Shown one piece after another: positions 1 through 7,038 of a stretch of 8,652 bases of DNA. The position numbers were made by a program, and so were the translations under genes. The notes beneath the pieces are model-generated. The model had not been told where the DNA came from and made no database searches. It saw nothing but the letters and a program-made list of their open reading frames with translations. Origin of the DNA: an uncultured Bacilli bacterium (GTDB lineage Bacteria > Bacillota_I > Bacilli_A > RF39 > UBA660); NCBI GenBank assembly GCA_949440065.1, contig CASRZP010000058.1:1-8652 (forward strand), given 5' to 3'. How positions within the stretch are numbered: position 1 is the first letter of the stretch; each line of letters begins with the position of its first letter.

Positions 1-17
1 ATAAGTTTATAAAAGAT

Positions 18-38
18 AGTGCACATTAATTGTGCACT
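18..38. repeat. Inverted repeat, possible operator or upstream terminator stem
   Basis: AGTGCACA at 18-25 and TGTGCACT at 31-38 form a perfect 8-bp inverted repeat around the spacer TTAAT. It lies about 54 bp upstream of the -35 box of the first gene. No T-run follows directly (the next bases are TCAGAAAAAAA), so a Rho-independent terminator for an upstream gene is not convincing. A dyad protein-binding site is possible. Nothing else is recognisable in 1-90 apart from an A-run and a T-run. Confidence 0.45.
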
Positions 39-91
39 TCAGAAAAAAATCAACATTTGTTTTTTTTTTGTCGTTTTTCTTTATAAAACAC

Positions 92-120
92 TTGCATTAT
101 ATGAATTCTTGTGATATAAT
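92..120 (+). promoter_or_regulatory. Sigma-A-type promoter of the 183-2240 gene
   Basis: A TTGCAT -35 box (92-97) and a TATAAT -10 box (115-120) are separated by 17 nt. TG at 112-113 makes it an extended -10. Transcription would start near 127. A strong ribosome binding site (AAGGGGGA, about 169-176) sits before the ATG at 183. Confidence 0.75.
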
Positions 121-182
121 CTTGCTTTGTGCGGTATATGCAAATTGGTAAAAATATTTAATAGAAAGAAGGGGGATATTCT

Positions 183-2240
183 ATGGAAAGACTATCTGCA
201 ATATTAAAAACGAAACAAAATAATATACAGGTTTCATTTAGCCAAGATGATATCGTTGGGGTAACTATCGCTGGTTCAAAAGTCCTTTATTTAGAATTAA
301 AAGGGGGAGTTAGACATAAAATTGAGGATTACTTTCATTTTCGTCGATTATATCATGAGAAAAATTCCATTGAAAAAATAGAACGTTATTTATCAAAATC
401 TGCTTTATTTTTTCACCATCTAGCTTATAAAGAAAAAAGTACTTTACAAGATAAGCAATCTTTATCATATGATTATAGTTCCTATTATAAAGATTACGTA
501 TCTCATATTACCAAAGTAGCAATAACATCCTCAAAAGGAATTACCTTGACGTTAGATGATGGAACAATTTATACCATTGATAATTATTTTCGTTATCGAA
601 AAAATCCTGTTTTTCAACCTGTTATTGAAAAAATAGACTCTTATTTATCATTAGAAGCCTTAAAACGTCGCCGTTTAGTCTATAATAACGAGCAAGGAGT
701 ACAAATTGTAACGAAACACTTTCCTTATTTAGAAGAATATGCATCTCACATTAAAAAAGTAGTGATATCTACACCAAAAGATATCAGCTTAACTTTTGGC
801 GATGGAAGACATGAAACGATAAGAAACTATTTAGAATATAGAAAATCATTAGCATTTAAACCAATGATAGATAAAATTGATGCTTATTTATCTAGTGATG
901 CTTTAGCCTTAAATCGTTTAATGTATAAAGGAGAAGCTGTAAAGGTAAATATTACTAGAAATTTGGTGAATTTACTTCAAACAAACATTAAAGAAAAATT
1001 GGCACTAGATACTGTTGATAAAAATATCATGACAAAAAAGATGTTAAATGTTTTAACAGGAACAATGGCTTTTACTGTTTTACTTTCTGCAGCATCTTTA
1101 GTAAAAAAAAGAACACTTGATCGTTATTATGATGGTGTATCGCAAAAAGTATTGTCAGATGTTGTTATGTATCAACCAATGGCTCCGTTAAGTAGTAAAG
1201 ATAATAAATCTAAAATCATTTTTGAAGAAGAATTTTCTCCTTTAATATCCAATAGATTAGAACATTTTTCATTAGCATCATCTCAAAAAAACATGATTAC
1301 GATTACGCCTCAACCAAAGAGTACCATTTTAGATACTCTACCAGAAAAAAGTGCAATTAATCAAAGTTCATATCAATCACTTCGTGCTGCTTATCAAGAT
1401 ACTATAGATTTATCACAAGAAACATATGGAATGTTAGCCACTATAAAATTATATAGTACAATCTTTGGCTTAGAAGAAGAAAAGTTAGAACAAGCTATTC
1501 GTGAAGATACCGATACCATGATAAATGCAGTATCTAATGAAGTGGGAATTATTCAAGTGGCAGCAAAACAATATCTTGCTACTAATTCGCTAGATTATCC
1601 AGTAGATAAATCAGCTCATCAATTAACTCGTGAAGAAATTAATGAACTAATCATCATGTATGGAAAAATATTCAATTTAACGAATGAAGAAATTGCTTAT
1701 GCAGTTGCTATACCATATACAGAAAACCCAAGAATAGAAACCAATAACATCGGCGGACAATCTCATTTAAAAGATGACGTAATGATTGCTGATATTTATC
1801 AAAATATTGATATTGGTGTTATCCAACATATCCGATCTGTTTGTAAAAACTTAGAATTAGCTAAAACCGTAGCAGAATATTTTCCTCATGCAAGTAGTGG
1901 ACATACTTATTTATATTATATGAACACTAGTTACTGTCCAGGAAATGCACCAATTGATTTAGTTTATAAAACGGATGAAGAAGGAAAACCTTACGCTAGA
2001 TATGAAGTTATTCCTACACCTTCATTTGAAGGAGGATTTTGGTATCAATGTGTAGAAGAACACCTAGCACATGTTTACCTAGATTATCCTGAATTATTAC
2101 CAGAAGGTGGATTAGAAGAGTTATATACAAAATTTCCAGCATTAAAACCATATATGGATTATCTGCAACAAAACAATCAAGCAACCACAGAAATGAAAAA
2201 TGTGGCAAAAGAAAAATCAGAATATGTATATGTACGTTAA
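183..2240 (+). CDS. Membrane protein with three N-terminal repeats and a possible lysozyme-like C-terminal region
   Basis: This 685-residue protein is not one I recognise by name. Three tandem units of about 62 residues (roughly 22-82, 106-167 and 187-249) share the pattern V-I-x-x-x-x-I-x-L-x-x-x-DG, then a Y/N-Y-F/L-x-YR motif, then K/E-I-D/E-x-YLS and a RL-x-Y end. They resemble degenerate ligand- or protein-binding modules. One hydrophobic segment at about 288-307 (LTGTMAFTVLLSAASL) is the only clear membrane span, and there is no N-terminal signal peptide. The C-terminal half (about 430-660) contains EVGIIQVAAKQYL and ENPRIETNNIGG. The latter loosely recalls the Glu-containing active-site region of lytic transglycosylases (candidate Glu514), but this is inference only. 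If it is a wall-acting domain, the C-terminus would be outside and the repeats cytoplasmic. ATG and AAGGGGGA spacing fix the start. The single Trp is TGG and the stop is TAA. Confidence 0.85.
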   Translation: MERLSAILKTKQNNIQVSFSQDDIVGVTIAGSKVLYLELKGGVRHKIEDYFHFRRLYHEKNSIEKIERYLSKSALFFHHLAYKEKSTLQDKQSLSYDYSSYYKDYVSHITKVAITSSKGITLTLDDGTIYTIDNYFRYRKNPVFQPVIEKIDSYLSLEALKRRRLVYNNEQGVQIVTKHFPYLEEYASHIKKVVISTPKDISLTFGDGRHETIRNYLEYRKSLAFKPMIDKIDAYLSSDALALNRLMYKGEAVKVNITRNLVNLLQTNIKEKLALDTVDKNIMTKKMLNVLTGTMAFTVLLSAASLVKKRTLDRYYDGVSQKVLSDVVMYQPMAPLSSKDNKSKIIFEEEFSPLISNRLEHFSLASSQKNMITITPQPKSTILDTLPEKSAINQSSYQSLRAAYQDTIDLSQETYGMLATIKLYSTIFGLEEEKLEQAIREDTDTMINAVSNEVGIIQVAAKQYLATNSLDYPVDKSAHQLTREEINELIIMYGKIFNLTNEEIAYAVAIPYTENPRIETNNIGGQSHLKDDVMIADIYQNIDIGVIQHIRSVCKNLELAKTVAEYFPHASSGHTYLYYMNTSYCPGNAPIDLVYKTDEEGKPYARYEVIPTPSFEGGFWYQCVEEHLAHVYLDYPELLPEGGLEELYTKFPALKPYMDYLQQNNQATTEMKNVAKEKSEYVYVR

Positions 2241-2283
2241 AATTTGAAATGAAAAAAAATAGCAATTTAAGAAAAAAATTATA

Positions 2284-2289
2284 TATAAT
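2284..2289 (+). promoter_or_regulatory. Possible -10 box before the 2329 gene
   Basis: TATAAT lies 40 bp upstream of the ATG in the 88-bp gap between the first two genes. No good -35 hexamer is seen at 16-18 nt, and no terminator follows the first gene. Co-transcription with it is an equal possibility. Confidence 0.3.
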
Positions 2290-2328
2290 AATGTTACCTT
2301 GGTATTGGGAAGTAGTAGGTGAATAGAT

Positions 2329-3759
2329 ATGCTTAAAGAAATCATTGAAATGTATTTAACGGATATTCTTTTTATCCTTTACTCTTGTTATATTAGCTAT
2401 TTAGTAACTAGCATTATGATGAATCATTTCACACTAAAATTAAAGCGAAAAACTAGTTTTTTGCTTGTTTTAGCGTTTACCACTTTTTCCCTTTTTCTTT
2501 TGCTTAACCCTATGGAAATATTACCAAATGAAGGAAATGGATATTTTCTTTGCTTATTATTAAGTATCTCTCTTTTTGTTTTACCTTTCGTTTTCATTGT
2601 GAAAGATGCTATACCAAAACGATTATATATTTCTTTATTGTTATATTCCATATTATTTTTTACCACGCGTTTTTTTGTTAGTTTATCTATCATTTATCCT
2701 GTGTTTCAAGATAAAAGTTTATTGATCGCTTGGTTTATCTTTCCTGGATTAATTTTCTTACTTACCCATTTAGCTGATCAGATGTATTTTTATCCATTAA
2801 TGAAGAAATATCAAGTAGAAAATGAGAAAAATGATGATTTACCTTCTTTAATTTCTTTAGTATTTTTACTTGTTACTGGAATTCTACTTCCCTATCAAGC
2901 CTTAGTAACTTCTAGTGTCTTATGGATTGAAGGAATATGGATAGTAGCCATTTATGGACAATTTTTTCTATATTTTATCTTACAAAAGAAATTGATGGAT
3001 GAGCGTCAATTAATGAAAATATCGATTGAAGGTATAGAAAATAGAACCCAGATAGTGCATTCACTCTTACAAGATATTACCAAGATTCAATATGTTGATC
3101 AAGGAAGAAAAGAACAATTAAAACAAGTGCAATTAATTCGTTCTTTATTAAATAAAAATCATATTTCAATAGGTTCATTAGAAGACTATTTTAATAAGTT
3201 AGAACACGTTTTAGAAGGAGCTATCATTTTATCGTATTGTCCAAATCAGGCGATTAATGCCTTTTTATCTCGTTATGAAAATACGTTTTTTAAAGAAGAG
3301 ATCGATTTTAAATATCATTTAGATATTCCTAGGATTTTACCTTTTAATGAGTTAGATTTTTGTCTACTTCTAGGAAAAATATTAGATAGAGCGATTCTTT
3401 CTTGTTCCAAATTAAAAAAAGAAAAAGTTATTTTACTTTGTGTTACTTCCTTAAAAGATGAGTGGACGATTAAATGTGAATGTAGCACTCCAAAGGATTT
3501 TACGGTAGAAGAGGGACATTTAATTAGTTTTAGTGAAGATTTAACTTTTGATGAATTTAGTACAAAAACTTTAGAAGATGTGGTAAAAAAATATAAAGGG
3601 AAATTTCATTTAGAAAAAAATGATGTGCGTCTTTTGATGAATTTAACACTTTATCCCAAGAAGAAAGGAACAACAGAAGAAAGTGTGGAAAAAAAATGGG
3701 AAAATGTGACTTTAGAAAGTTCGGATATAAAAGCTTCTAGTAATGAAGAAAATAATTAA
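2329..3759 (+). CDS. AgrC/ComD-like polytopic sensor with degenerate GHKL kinase region
   Basis: The 476-residue protein has about six hydrophobic spans in residues 1-218, then a cytoplasmic helical segment and a GHKL-type ATPase-like region (about 305-445). The layout and the run INAFLSRYENTFFKEEIDF followed by ELDFCLLLGKILDRAI match the dimerisation and N-box part of AgrC-type quorum-sensing kinases. Key residues are missing. The H-box histidine of the usual HD-x-x-N-x-x is replaced (LQDITKIQ, near residue 248). The N-box GNLLDNAI has become GKILDRAI (349-356), losing both Asn. The usual GxGL glycines read STKTL (411-415). It may therefore be a pseudokinase receptor or an inactive partner. 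No response regulator or peptide gene lies nearby. AGGTGA at 2316-2321 supports the ATG start. All Trp codons are TGG and the stop is TAA. Confidence 0.75.
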   Translation: MLKEIIEMYLTDILFILYSCYISYLVTSIMMNHFTLKLKRKTSFLLVLAFTTFSLFLLLNPMEILPNEGNGYFLCLLLSISLFVLPFVFIVKDAIPKRLYISLLLYSILFFTTRFFVSLSIIYPVFQDKSLLIAWFIFPGLIFLLTHLADQMYFYPLMKKYQVENEKNDDLPSLISLVFLLVTGILLPYQALVTSSVLWIEGIWIVAIYGQFFLYFILQKKLMDERQLMKISIEGIENRTQIVHSLLQDITKIQYVDQGRKEQLKQVQLIRSLLNKNHISIGSLEDYFNKLEHVLEGAIILSYCPNQAINAFLSRYENTFFKEEIDFKYHLDIPRILPFNELDFCLLLGKILDRAILSCSKLKKEKVILLCVTSLKDEWTIKCECSTPKDFTVEEGHLISFSEDLTFDEFSTKTLEDVVKKYKGKFHLEKNDVRLLMNLTLYPKKKGTTEESVEKKWENVTLESSDIKASSNEENN

Positions 3760-3804
3760 GTGACGACATATGACAAAACTGTAAGATAAAAGGCTTTGTT
3801 TTTT

Positions 3805-3813
3805 TGCTATAAT
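3805..3813 (+). promoter_or_regulatory. Extended -10 promoter for the 3838 and 3991 genes
   Basis: TGCTATAAT at 3805-3813 is a perfect extended -10 element. The region 17 nt upstream (about 3785-3790) is a poor -35 match, as is common when TGn is present. Transcription would start near 3820. That is too close to the ATG at 3823 for a ribosome binding site, so it favours the TTG start at 3838. Confidence 0.55.
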
Positions 3814-3837
3814 GGTAAAGAAATGGAGTTGTTGTTT

Positions 3838-3972
3838 TTGGATAACCATATTCTTATTCGTATATTATCTTTTTTAGGAATGGTTTTATTAGGTGTTATT
3901 TTCATTCCTGTCATTGTCTTCTTTATTTTCAAATGGTCAATTCGCTTTAAGAAAAAAGAAGAAAGCAATTGA
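3838..3972 (+). CDS. Small single-span membrane protein, TTG start
   Basis: A 44-residue peptide starts at TTG, with GGAG at 3825-3828 placed 9 nt upstream. It begins LDNHILIRILSF, has one strongly hydrophobic helix (about residues 10-30) and ends in a basic tail (KWSIRFKKKEESN). This is typical of a small inner-membrane protein with a cytoplasmic C-terminus. It ends at TGA and the VanZ-like gene starts 18 nt later in the same frame. An alternative start is ATG at 3823, five codons earlier. The single Trp is TGG. I do not recognise the family. The promoter and the close spacing to the next gene suggest a two-gene operon. Confidence 0.6.
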   Translation: MDNHILIRILSFLGMVLLGVIFIPVIVFFIFKWSIRFKKKEESN

Positions 3973-3990
3973 GTAAATGGAGGATTTTTT

Positions 3991-4602
3991 ATGCGTCGTA
4001 TTCTATTTGTTGTCAATTATCTACTGGCTTTTTTCTTAATGGGGTATTTCTTTGTAGCTAATCTCAATTTGGTGGAACAATTTCTTTTAACATTAGGGAT
4101 CATTATTAGTATTTTGCTTGGTTTTTATTTAGGAAAGGAAGAAGTTTTACCTAAGAATTATAGTGCATTAAAGTATTTTAGTGTTATCATTTTAGGTGTT
4201 TTCTATTTTTTAGCGGTGTTATCTTATACTTTATGGGATCCTTTATTTAATCGGGTAGTGCCCGCTACTTTACGTGTTCAATTTATTCCAGGAAAAACAA
4301 TTTTTACTTATGTTTTCGCTTTATTTACAGGAACCAAGTCGTTACTTACTATATTTTTAAATCTAGTAGGAAACTTTTGTATTTTTATGCCCATGGTATT
4401 TTTTCTTCTTTATTTGTTTCCTCATTTAAAAGAAAAATCTAGAGTAATTCTTGTTGTCTTTTTAACTGTTTTAGGAATTGAAATATGTCAATTTGTATTT
4501 GCCGTTGGTACGTTTGATGTAGATGATTTGCTACTTAATGTTTTAGGTAGTTATGTGTTTTATCGCATTTTATTATATATTAAAACTTGCCAAATAAAGT
4601 AG
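3991..4602 (+). CDS. VanZ-family membrane protein
   Basis: This 203-residue protein has about five to six transmembrane helices. The VanZ signature is in the C-terminal half. NLVGNFCIFMPMVFFLLYLF (about 124-143) matches the N-x-x-GN-x-x-x-F-x-P pattern, and IEICQFVFAVGTFDVDDLLL (about 159-178) matches the E-x-x-Q-x-x-x-x-x-x-x-FD-x-DD-x-x-x-N motif. VanZ of glycopeptide-resistance clusters gives low-level teicoplanin resistance. Most chromosomal homologues have no proven function but are linked to the cell envelope. Here no van genes are near, so a resistance role is not implied. GGAGGA at 3979-3984 precedes the ATG by 6 nt, and the stop is TAG. The last codons contain the -35 box of the next promoter. 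Confidence 0.85.
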   Translation: MRRILFVVNYLLAFFLMGYFFVANLNLVEQFLLTLGIIISILLGFYLGKEEVLPKNYSALKYFSVIILGVFYFLAVLSYTLWDPLFNRVVPATLRVQFIPGKTIFTYVFALFTGTKSLLTIFLNLVGNFCIFMPMVFFLLYLFPHLKEKSRVILVVFLTVLGIEICQFVFAVGTFDVDDLLLNVLGSYVFYRILLYIKTCQIK

Positions 4603-4615
4603 TTATTGTTACAAT
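4587..4615 (+). promoter_or_regulatory. Promoter of the first leader module
   Basis: TTGCCA (4587-4592) and TACAAT (4610-4615) are 17 nt apart, with TG at 4607-4608 as an extended -10. The -35 box lies inside the end of the VanZ-like gene. Transcription would start near 4622, giving a leader of about 23 nt to the small ORF. The second module keeps the TGTTAC part at 7530-7535 but has a weaker -10 match. Confidence 0.65.
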
Positions 4616-4644
4616 AATAATGTAAGGTAAAGGTGGTGTTAATG

Positions 4645-4716
4645 ATGAATTTTGTAAGAAGAATTTTTAACATTACTTTTGTTAACCCTAGATTAACTAG
4701 AGGGGGCAGCATTTAA
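4645..4716 (+). CDS. Conserved 23-residue leader peptide or structured RNA, copy 1
   Basis: The small ORF starts at ATG after AAGGTGGTG (4630-4638), with an extra in-frame ATG directly upstream, and ends in TAA. A second copy at 7566-7637 has exactly the same length. The peptides share the MN start, a Phe at position 8, Val at 13 and PRLTxGG at 15-21. The nucleotides of that block are nearly invariant, which also suits an RNA element. CCCTAG (4686-4691) pairs with CTAG-A-GG (4697-4703), giving a six-pair stem with loop ATTAA and a one-base bulge. The peptide is basic (RR at 5-6) and not obviously exported. It sits between a strong promoter and a terminator, ahead of a surface-protein gene, which suggests a leader peptide or cis-regulatory RNA. 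No known riboswitch class was recognised. Confidence 0.55.
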   Translation: MNFVRRIFNITFVNPRLTRGGSI

Positions 4717-4740
4717 AATAAGCTATTTCCATAGAAATAC

Positions 4741-4769
4741 AAGAGTGGGAGAATACTTTCATTCTTTTT
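4741..4769 (+). terminator. Rho-independent terminator after leader copy 1
   Basis: GAGTGGGAG (4743-4751) pairs with CTTTCATTC (4756-4764) around loop AATA, with several G-U pairs, and is followed by TTTTT. It separates the small ORF from the surface-protein gene. The second module has an equivalent hairpin of different sequence at 7658-7688. Confidence 0.65.
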
Positions 4770-4790
4770 ATGTATTAAAAAAATTATATG

Positions 4791-4801
4791 TTAGTTAACT
4801 T
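4791..4801 (+). promoter_or_regulatory. Conserved TTAGTTAACTT box, copy 1
   Basis: The same 11 bases occur at 7706-7716 in the second module, in the same place after the terminator and before the surface gene. TAGTTAA within it (4792-4798) is complementary to TTAACTA (4693-4699) in the conserved leader hairpin. This would allow long-range RNA pairing across the terminator. It could instead be a protein-binding site, since it contains the palindrome GTTAAC. Confidence 0.4.
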
Positions 4802-4828
4802 AGCAGTATTTATCCATTAATTAGGGTA

Positions 4829-4837
4829 TGCTATAAA
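4829..4837 (+). promoter_or_regulatory. Possible extended -10 before surface-protein copy 1
   Basis: TGCTATAAA resembles an extended -10 element. A start site near 4844 would leave almost no leader before the ribosome binding site AAGGAG (4845-4850), so the assignment is doubtful. Confidence 0.25.
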
Positions 4838-4858
4838 AAAGAATAAGGAGTTATCAAT

Positions 4859-6139
4859 ATAGAAAAGAAAAAAATAATTTTATCTGTAGTCATGTTATTA
4901 TTGTTAGTCGTTGTAACGATTGGCGTAACTTATGCAGCGTTCACTTTTTCAAAAGAAGGAACCGTTGAAAACACAATAGAATCATCAACAGTAATGTTAA
5001 CCTACACTGAAGGAAAAACAGGAATCATTTTAGAAGATGCTTTACCACTTTCTGATGAAACAGGAAAAATTTTAACTGGAGAAAATAGCGTCTTTGATTT
5101 TACGGTAACAGCAACGCTTGGAAAATCTAGTTTAATCGGATATGAAGTTACCGCGGTGAAAATACCAATTAAAGATATGTAACCCTTATTAGATAATGAA
5201 GTAAAACTTTATTTAGAAAGAGCGATTGATCCTGATATAACATATCAAAGTATAATGGAACCAGTGAATTTTATTCCAAGGGACAATCAAACCGAAATAG
5301 GTTCCCCAGTGGGAAGCATGATTTTAGACCAAGGAAATTTTACACAAGAGGGAACAACCATTCATAACTATCGTTTACGCATGTGAGTGGATGAAAACAC
5401 GGAAATTACAGATGTGCAAAAAAAGTATGGAATAAGAATTAATGTGTATGCTAAACAAGATGTAGCAGTAGTAGAGGATAATCGTAATCCAAGTATCACC
5501 AATATTTATGCTTATGATCAGGAAAAAGGTTCACCAACTTTTTGTGTAACAGGGGAAGAAGCAACTTGTGTAGAACTAAAACAAGCTCCAGAAACTTATG
5601 AGGCTGGAATCATTATTAAATATAAAGTAAATGATACCGAGGAAAAATATTTTCATGTTATGTTTGATGAAGGAGATACCCTAACTTTACAACAAAGAGA
5701 AAATATAATATATGATACCGCGTGGTACAATACTAATGATGACTATGTGATTGATGATAATACAAATTCTTTTACCTGTCCAACAAATATATATACTTTA
5801 GAAGAAAGAATAGCGAAGGCAAGAATGATTACTATTCAAGAGGATCATAGTTTAGGATGTTTAGGATATGTGAATAGTGGATTATCAAATGAAACTTGTC
5901 CTGTGTGGATGTATAATTATTTGAGTAATTCTGTTAGCAATGGCGGAACCATCAATCAAGCAAATGGAGAATATGGATCAAATGATGGCTATTGGACATT
6001 ATCTGCAAATTCATCTTCTGAATTAAGTGAACGTGTTTGGCATATTGTTTTTAATGGTAGTGTAGGTATTAGTACACCTTCACTTAAATACTATGGAGCC
6101 CGTGCCGTAGTAGTAATCGAAAAAAATAAGCAAAATTGA
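4859..6139 (+). pseudogene. TasA/camelysin-like surface protein copy 1, interrupted by TAA and TGA
   Basis: Read through its stops, this is a 426-residue exported protein. It begins with a signal peptide (about 1-28, hydrophobic core then VTYAAFTF) of the type seen in SipW-processed TasA/camelysin proteins. A TasA-like core (about 30-205) ends in INVYAKQ. The C-terminal region (about 235-426) has TCPVWMYNYLS, GYWTLSA and a YGARAVVVIEK end, recalling DUF6273-type domains of gut Firmicutes. Three lesions are present, all substitutions. The start is ATA (4859-4861) where copy 2 has ATG, although AAGGAG at 4845-4850 is correctly spaced. Codon 108 is TAA (5180-5182). Codon 176 is TGA (5384-5386) at the expected Trp of LRMW. 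The stretch 5387-6139 is open for 250 codons, and its four Trp codons are TGG. The final TGA overlaps a terminator. It could be a pseudogene, a silent cassette or a recoded gene. Confidence 0.65.
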
Positions 6140-6162
6140 ATTCCTTGGGGAGTTCTTTTTTT
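6138..6162 (+). terminator. Terminator overlapping the stop codon of copy 1
   Basis: GAATTCC (6138-6144) pairs with GGAGTTC (6149-6155), including one G-U pair, around loop TTGG. A T-run from 6153 to 6162 follows. The stem begins inside the TGA stop at 6137-6139, which indicates that TGA is a genuine stop at this site. Confidence 0.75.
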
Positions 6163-6201
6163 AAAAACTTGCATAAATTCGTGGTAAATAGTCCACCTTT
6201 A

Positions 6202-6210
6202 TGGTATAGT
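6202..6210 (+). promoter_or_regulatory. Extended -10 promoter for the 6238 gene
   Basis: TGGTATAGT is an extended -10 match with a weak -35 (TGGTAA, 6182-6187) at 17 nt. It lies 28 bp upstream of the ATG and directly after the preceding terminator, so this gene is likely transcribed on its own. Confidence 0.45.
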
Positions 6211-6237
6211 AAAACTATTAGTATAGAGGTGATTATT

Positions 6238-6654
6238 ATGTATTTGATTCCTAAAACTTACAAAGAAGTAATTTACTATATCTTAGTACCATTATTTATT
6301 GTGTTAATGATTTTTGGTTTTATCTTATTTCTTACCAATAGAAAGAAAGATAAAAATAACGATGTAGAGTACACCTATAAAGTAAACTATTGGAGTAGTG
6401 TTATTGGTATTATCTTTGGTGCTATGTTATTTGCTGTATCCATTGGTTTTTGTGTACTATTTATTCAACGACTACACCTTTATGAACTAGCTGATAAATT
6501 TAGCGTTCTTGTTGTATTTCTTTTTATCTTTCCCTTTATCCCACTTGCTTTCCTTATTTATTTCATCATAAAATTTATTAATACTCTTCGTCTAAAGTTT
6601 AAAATGAATTATCATAAAACTTCACTTTCTACTACCCCTGTATCAAGAGAATAA
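6238..6654 (+). CDS. Small three-span membrane protein, unrecognised
   Basis: The ATG at 6238 is chosen because GAGGTG (6226-6231) lies 6 nt upstream. An upstream TTG in the same frame would run through the terminator. The product has 138 residues with three hydrophobic helices at about 10-32, 52-76 and 88-114. A charged loop (NRKKDKNNDVEYTYK, about 34-48) lies between the first two. The tail is basic and Ser/Thr-rich. I do not recognise a family, and no catalytic motif is visible. It is a stand-alone gene between a terminator and a minus-strand gene whose 3' end overlaps it by 43 nt tail to tail. Its single Trp is TGG and the stop is TAA. Confidence 0.7.
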   Translation: MYLIPKTYKEVIYYILVPLFIVLMIFGFILFLTNRKKDKNNDVEYTYKVNYWSSVIGIIFGAMLFAVSIGFCVLFIQRLHLYELADKFSVLVVFLFIFPFIPLAFLIYFIIKFINTLRLKFKMNYHKTSLSTTPVSRE

Positions 6655-6931
6655 ATTGTTGTAAGTAAAGATAAAGTTGCAGCAATAATCGTTAAAGTAG
6701 AGGCAACTAACTGGATAGTAAGAAGAGAATAATCCATTTCATATTTCTTTAATAACTTAAAAGTTAAAAAAATGGTATATCCAAAATAGATGACTAACCC
6801 CAATGATATTATTCGATTGATTAAATTTAGTCCTTCTATTTCATCACTAGTATGGGAATGAGATAGCAAAGTAATGCCATTTTTTGCTTTTCTAAAATTT
6901 CTAATTGTTCACTTTTAAAATTTTCTTCCAT
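6612..6931 (-). pseudogene. Frameshifted small membrane-protein gene
   Basis: Two overlapping minus-strand frames make sense only if joined. Frame one starts at ATG (6931) with a charged helix, then MALLCYLIPILVM, and stops at TAG (6836-6838). The other frame continues from about 6870 with DEIEGLNLINRIISLGLVI, two further hydrophobic helices and a TGA stop at 6612 backed by TAA. A one-base deletion or two-base insertion near 6840-6880 would explain this. The joined product would be about 105 residues with three membrane spans. A run of six A in the coding strand (about 6879-6884) could also allow slippage in expression, but it does not form a classical heptamer. No Shine-Dalgarno is seen before 6931. 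The protein family is not recognised, and the feature could still be chance open frames. Confidence 0.45.
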
Positions 6932-6932
6932 A

Positions 6933-6946
6933 TTACTATATAGTAA
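6933..6946. repeat. 14-bp perfect palindrome TTACTATATAGTAA
   Basis: The palindrome lies directly upstream of the ATG of the minus-strand gene and about 90 bp upstream of the 7039 gene. It could be an operator between divergent genes. It is AT-only apart from one C and one G, so chance is possible. Confidence 0.3.
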
Positions 6947-6984
6947 AAAAAATATTGATTATTACAAAAAATATGGAATTCATC

Positions 6985-7013
6985 TTTTCAATGTAATTGT
7001 TCTATGTTAAAAT
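6985..7013 (+). promoter_or_regulatory. Promoter of the 7039 gene
   Basis: TTTTCA (6985-6990) and TAAAAT (7008-7013) are 17 nt apart, with TG at 7005-7006 as an extended -10. Transcription would start near 7020. AAGGTG (7027-7032) then lies 6 nt before the ATG. Confidence 0.5.
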
Positions 7014-7038
7014 ATTAATAGAAAGTAAGGTGCTATTG

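Noticed and set aside
2424..2693. Minus-strand 89-codon frame
   Set aside because: It lies wholly inside the 2329-3759 gene, has no ribosome binding site and looks like its shadow. The same applies to 2014-2265, 3807-4016, 7736-7918 and 8258-8575.
183..4602. Genome-wide reassignment of UGA to Trp (code 4)
   Set aside because: The intact genes here write Trp as TGG with no internal TGA. TGA also ends the ORF at 3972 and the copy 1 frame at 6139, where a terminator hairpin begins within the stop.
4629..4716. Known riboswitch (c-di-GMP, preQ1, fluoride, T-box) or integron attC site
   Set aside because: None of the consensus motifs I know for these classes is present. No integrase is seen, and the element precedes rather than follows each gene.
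5384..5386. Selenocysteine insertion at the shared TGA
   Set aside because: The expected residue is Trp, not Cys. No redox motif is nearby, and I see no clear SECIS-like hairpin directly after the codon in both copies.
6997..7038. Upstream ATG start for the 7039 gene
   Set aside because: The extra 14 codons overlap the probable -10 box and lack a ribosome binding site. AAGGTG is well placed for 7039.
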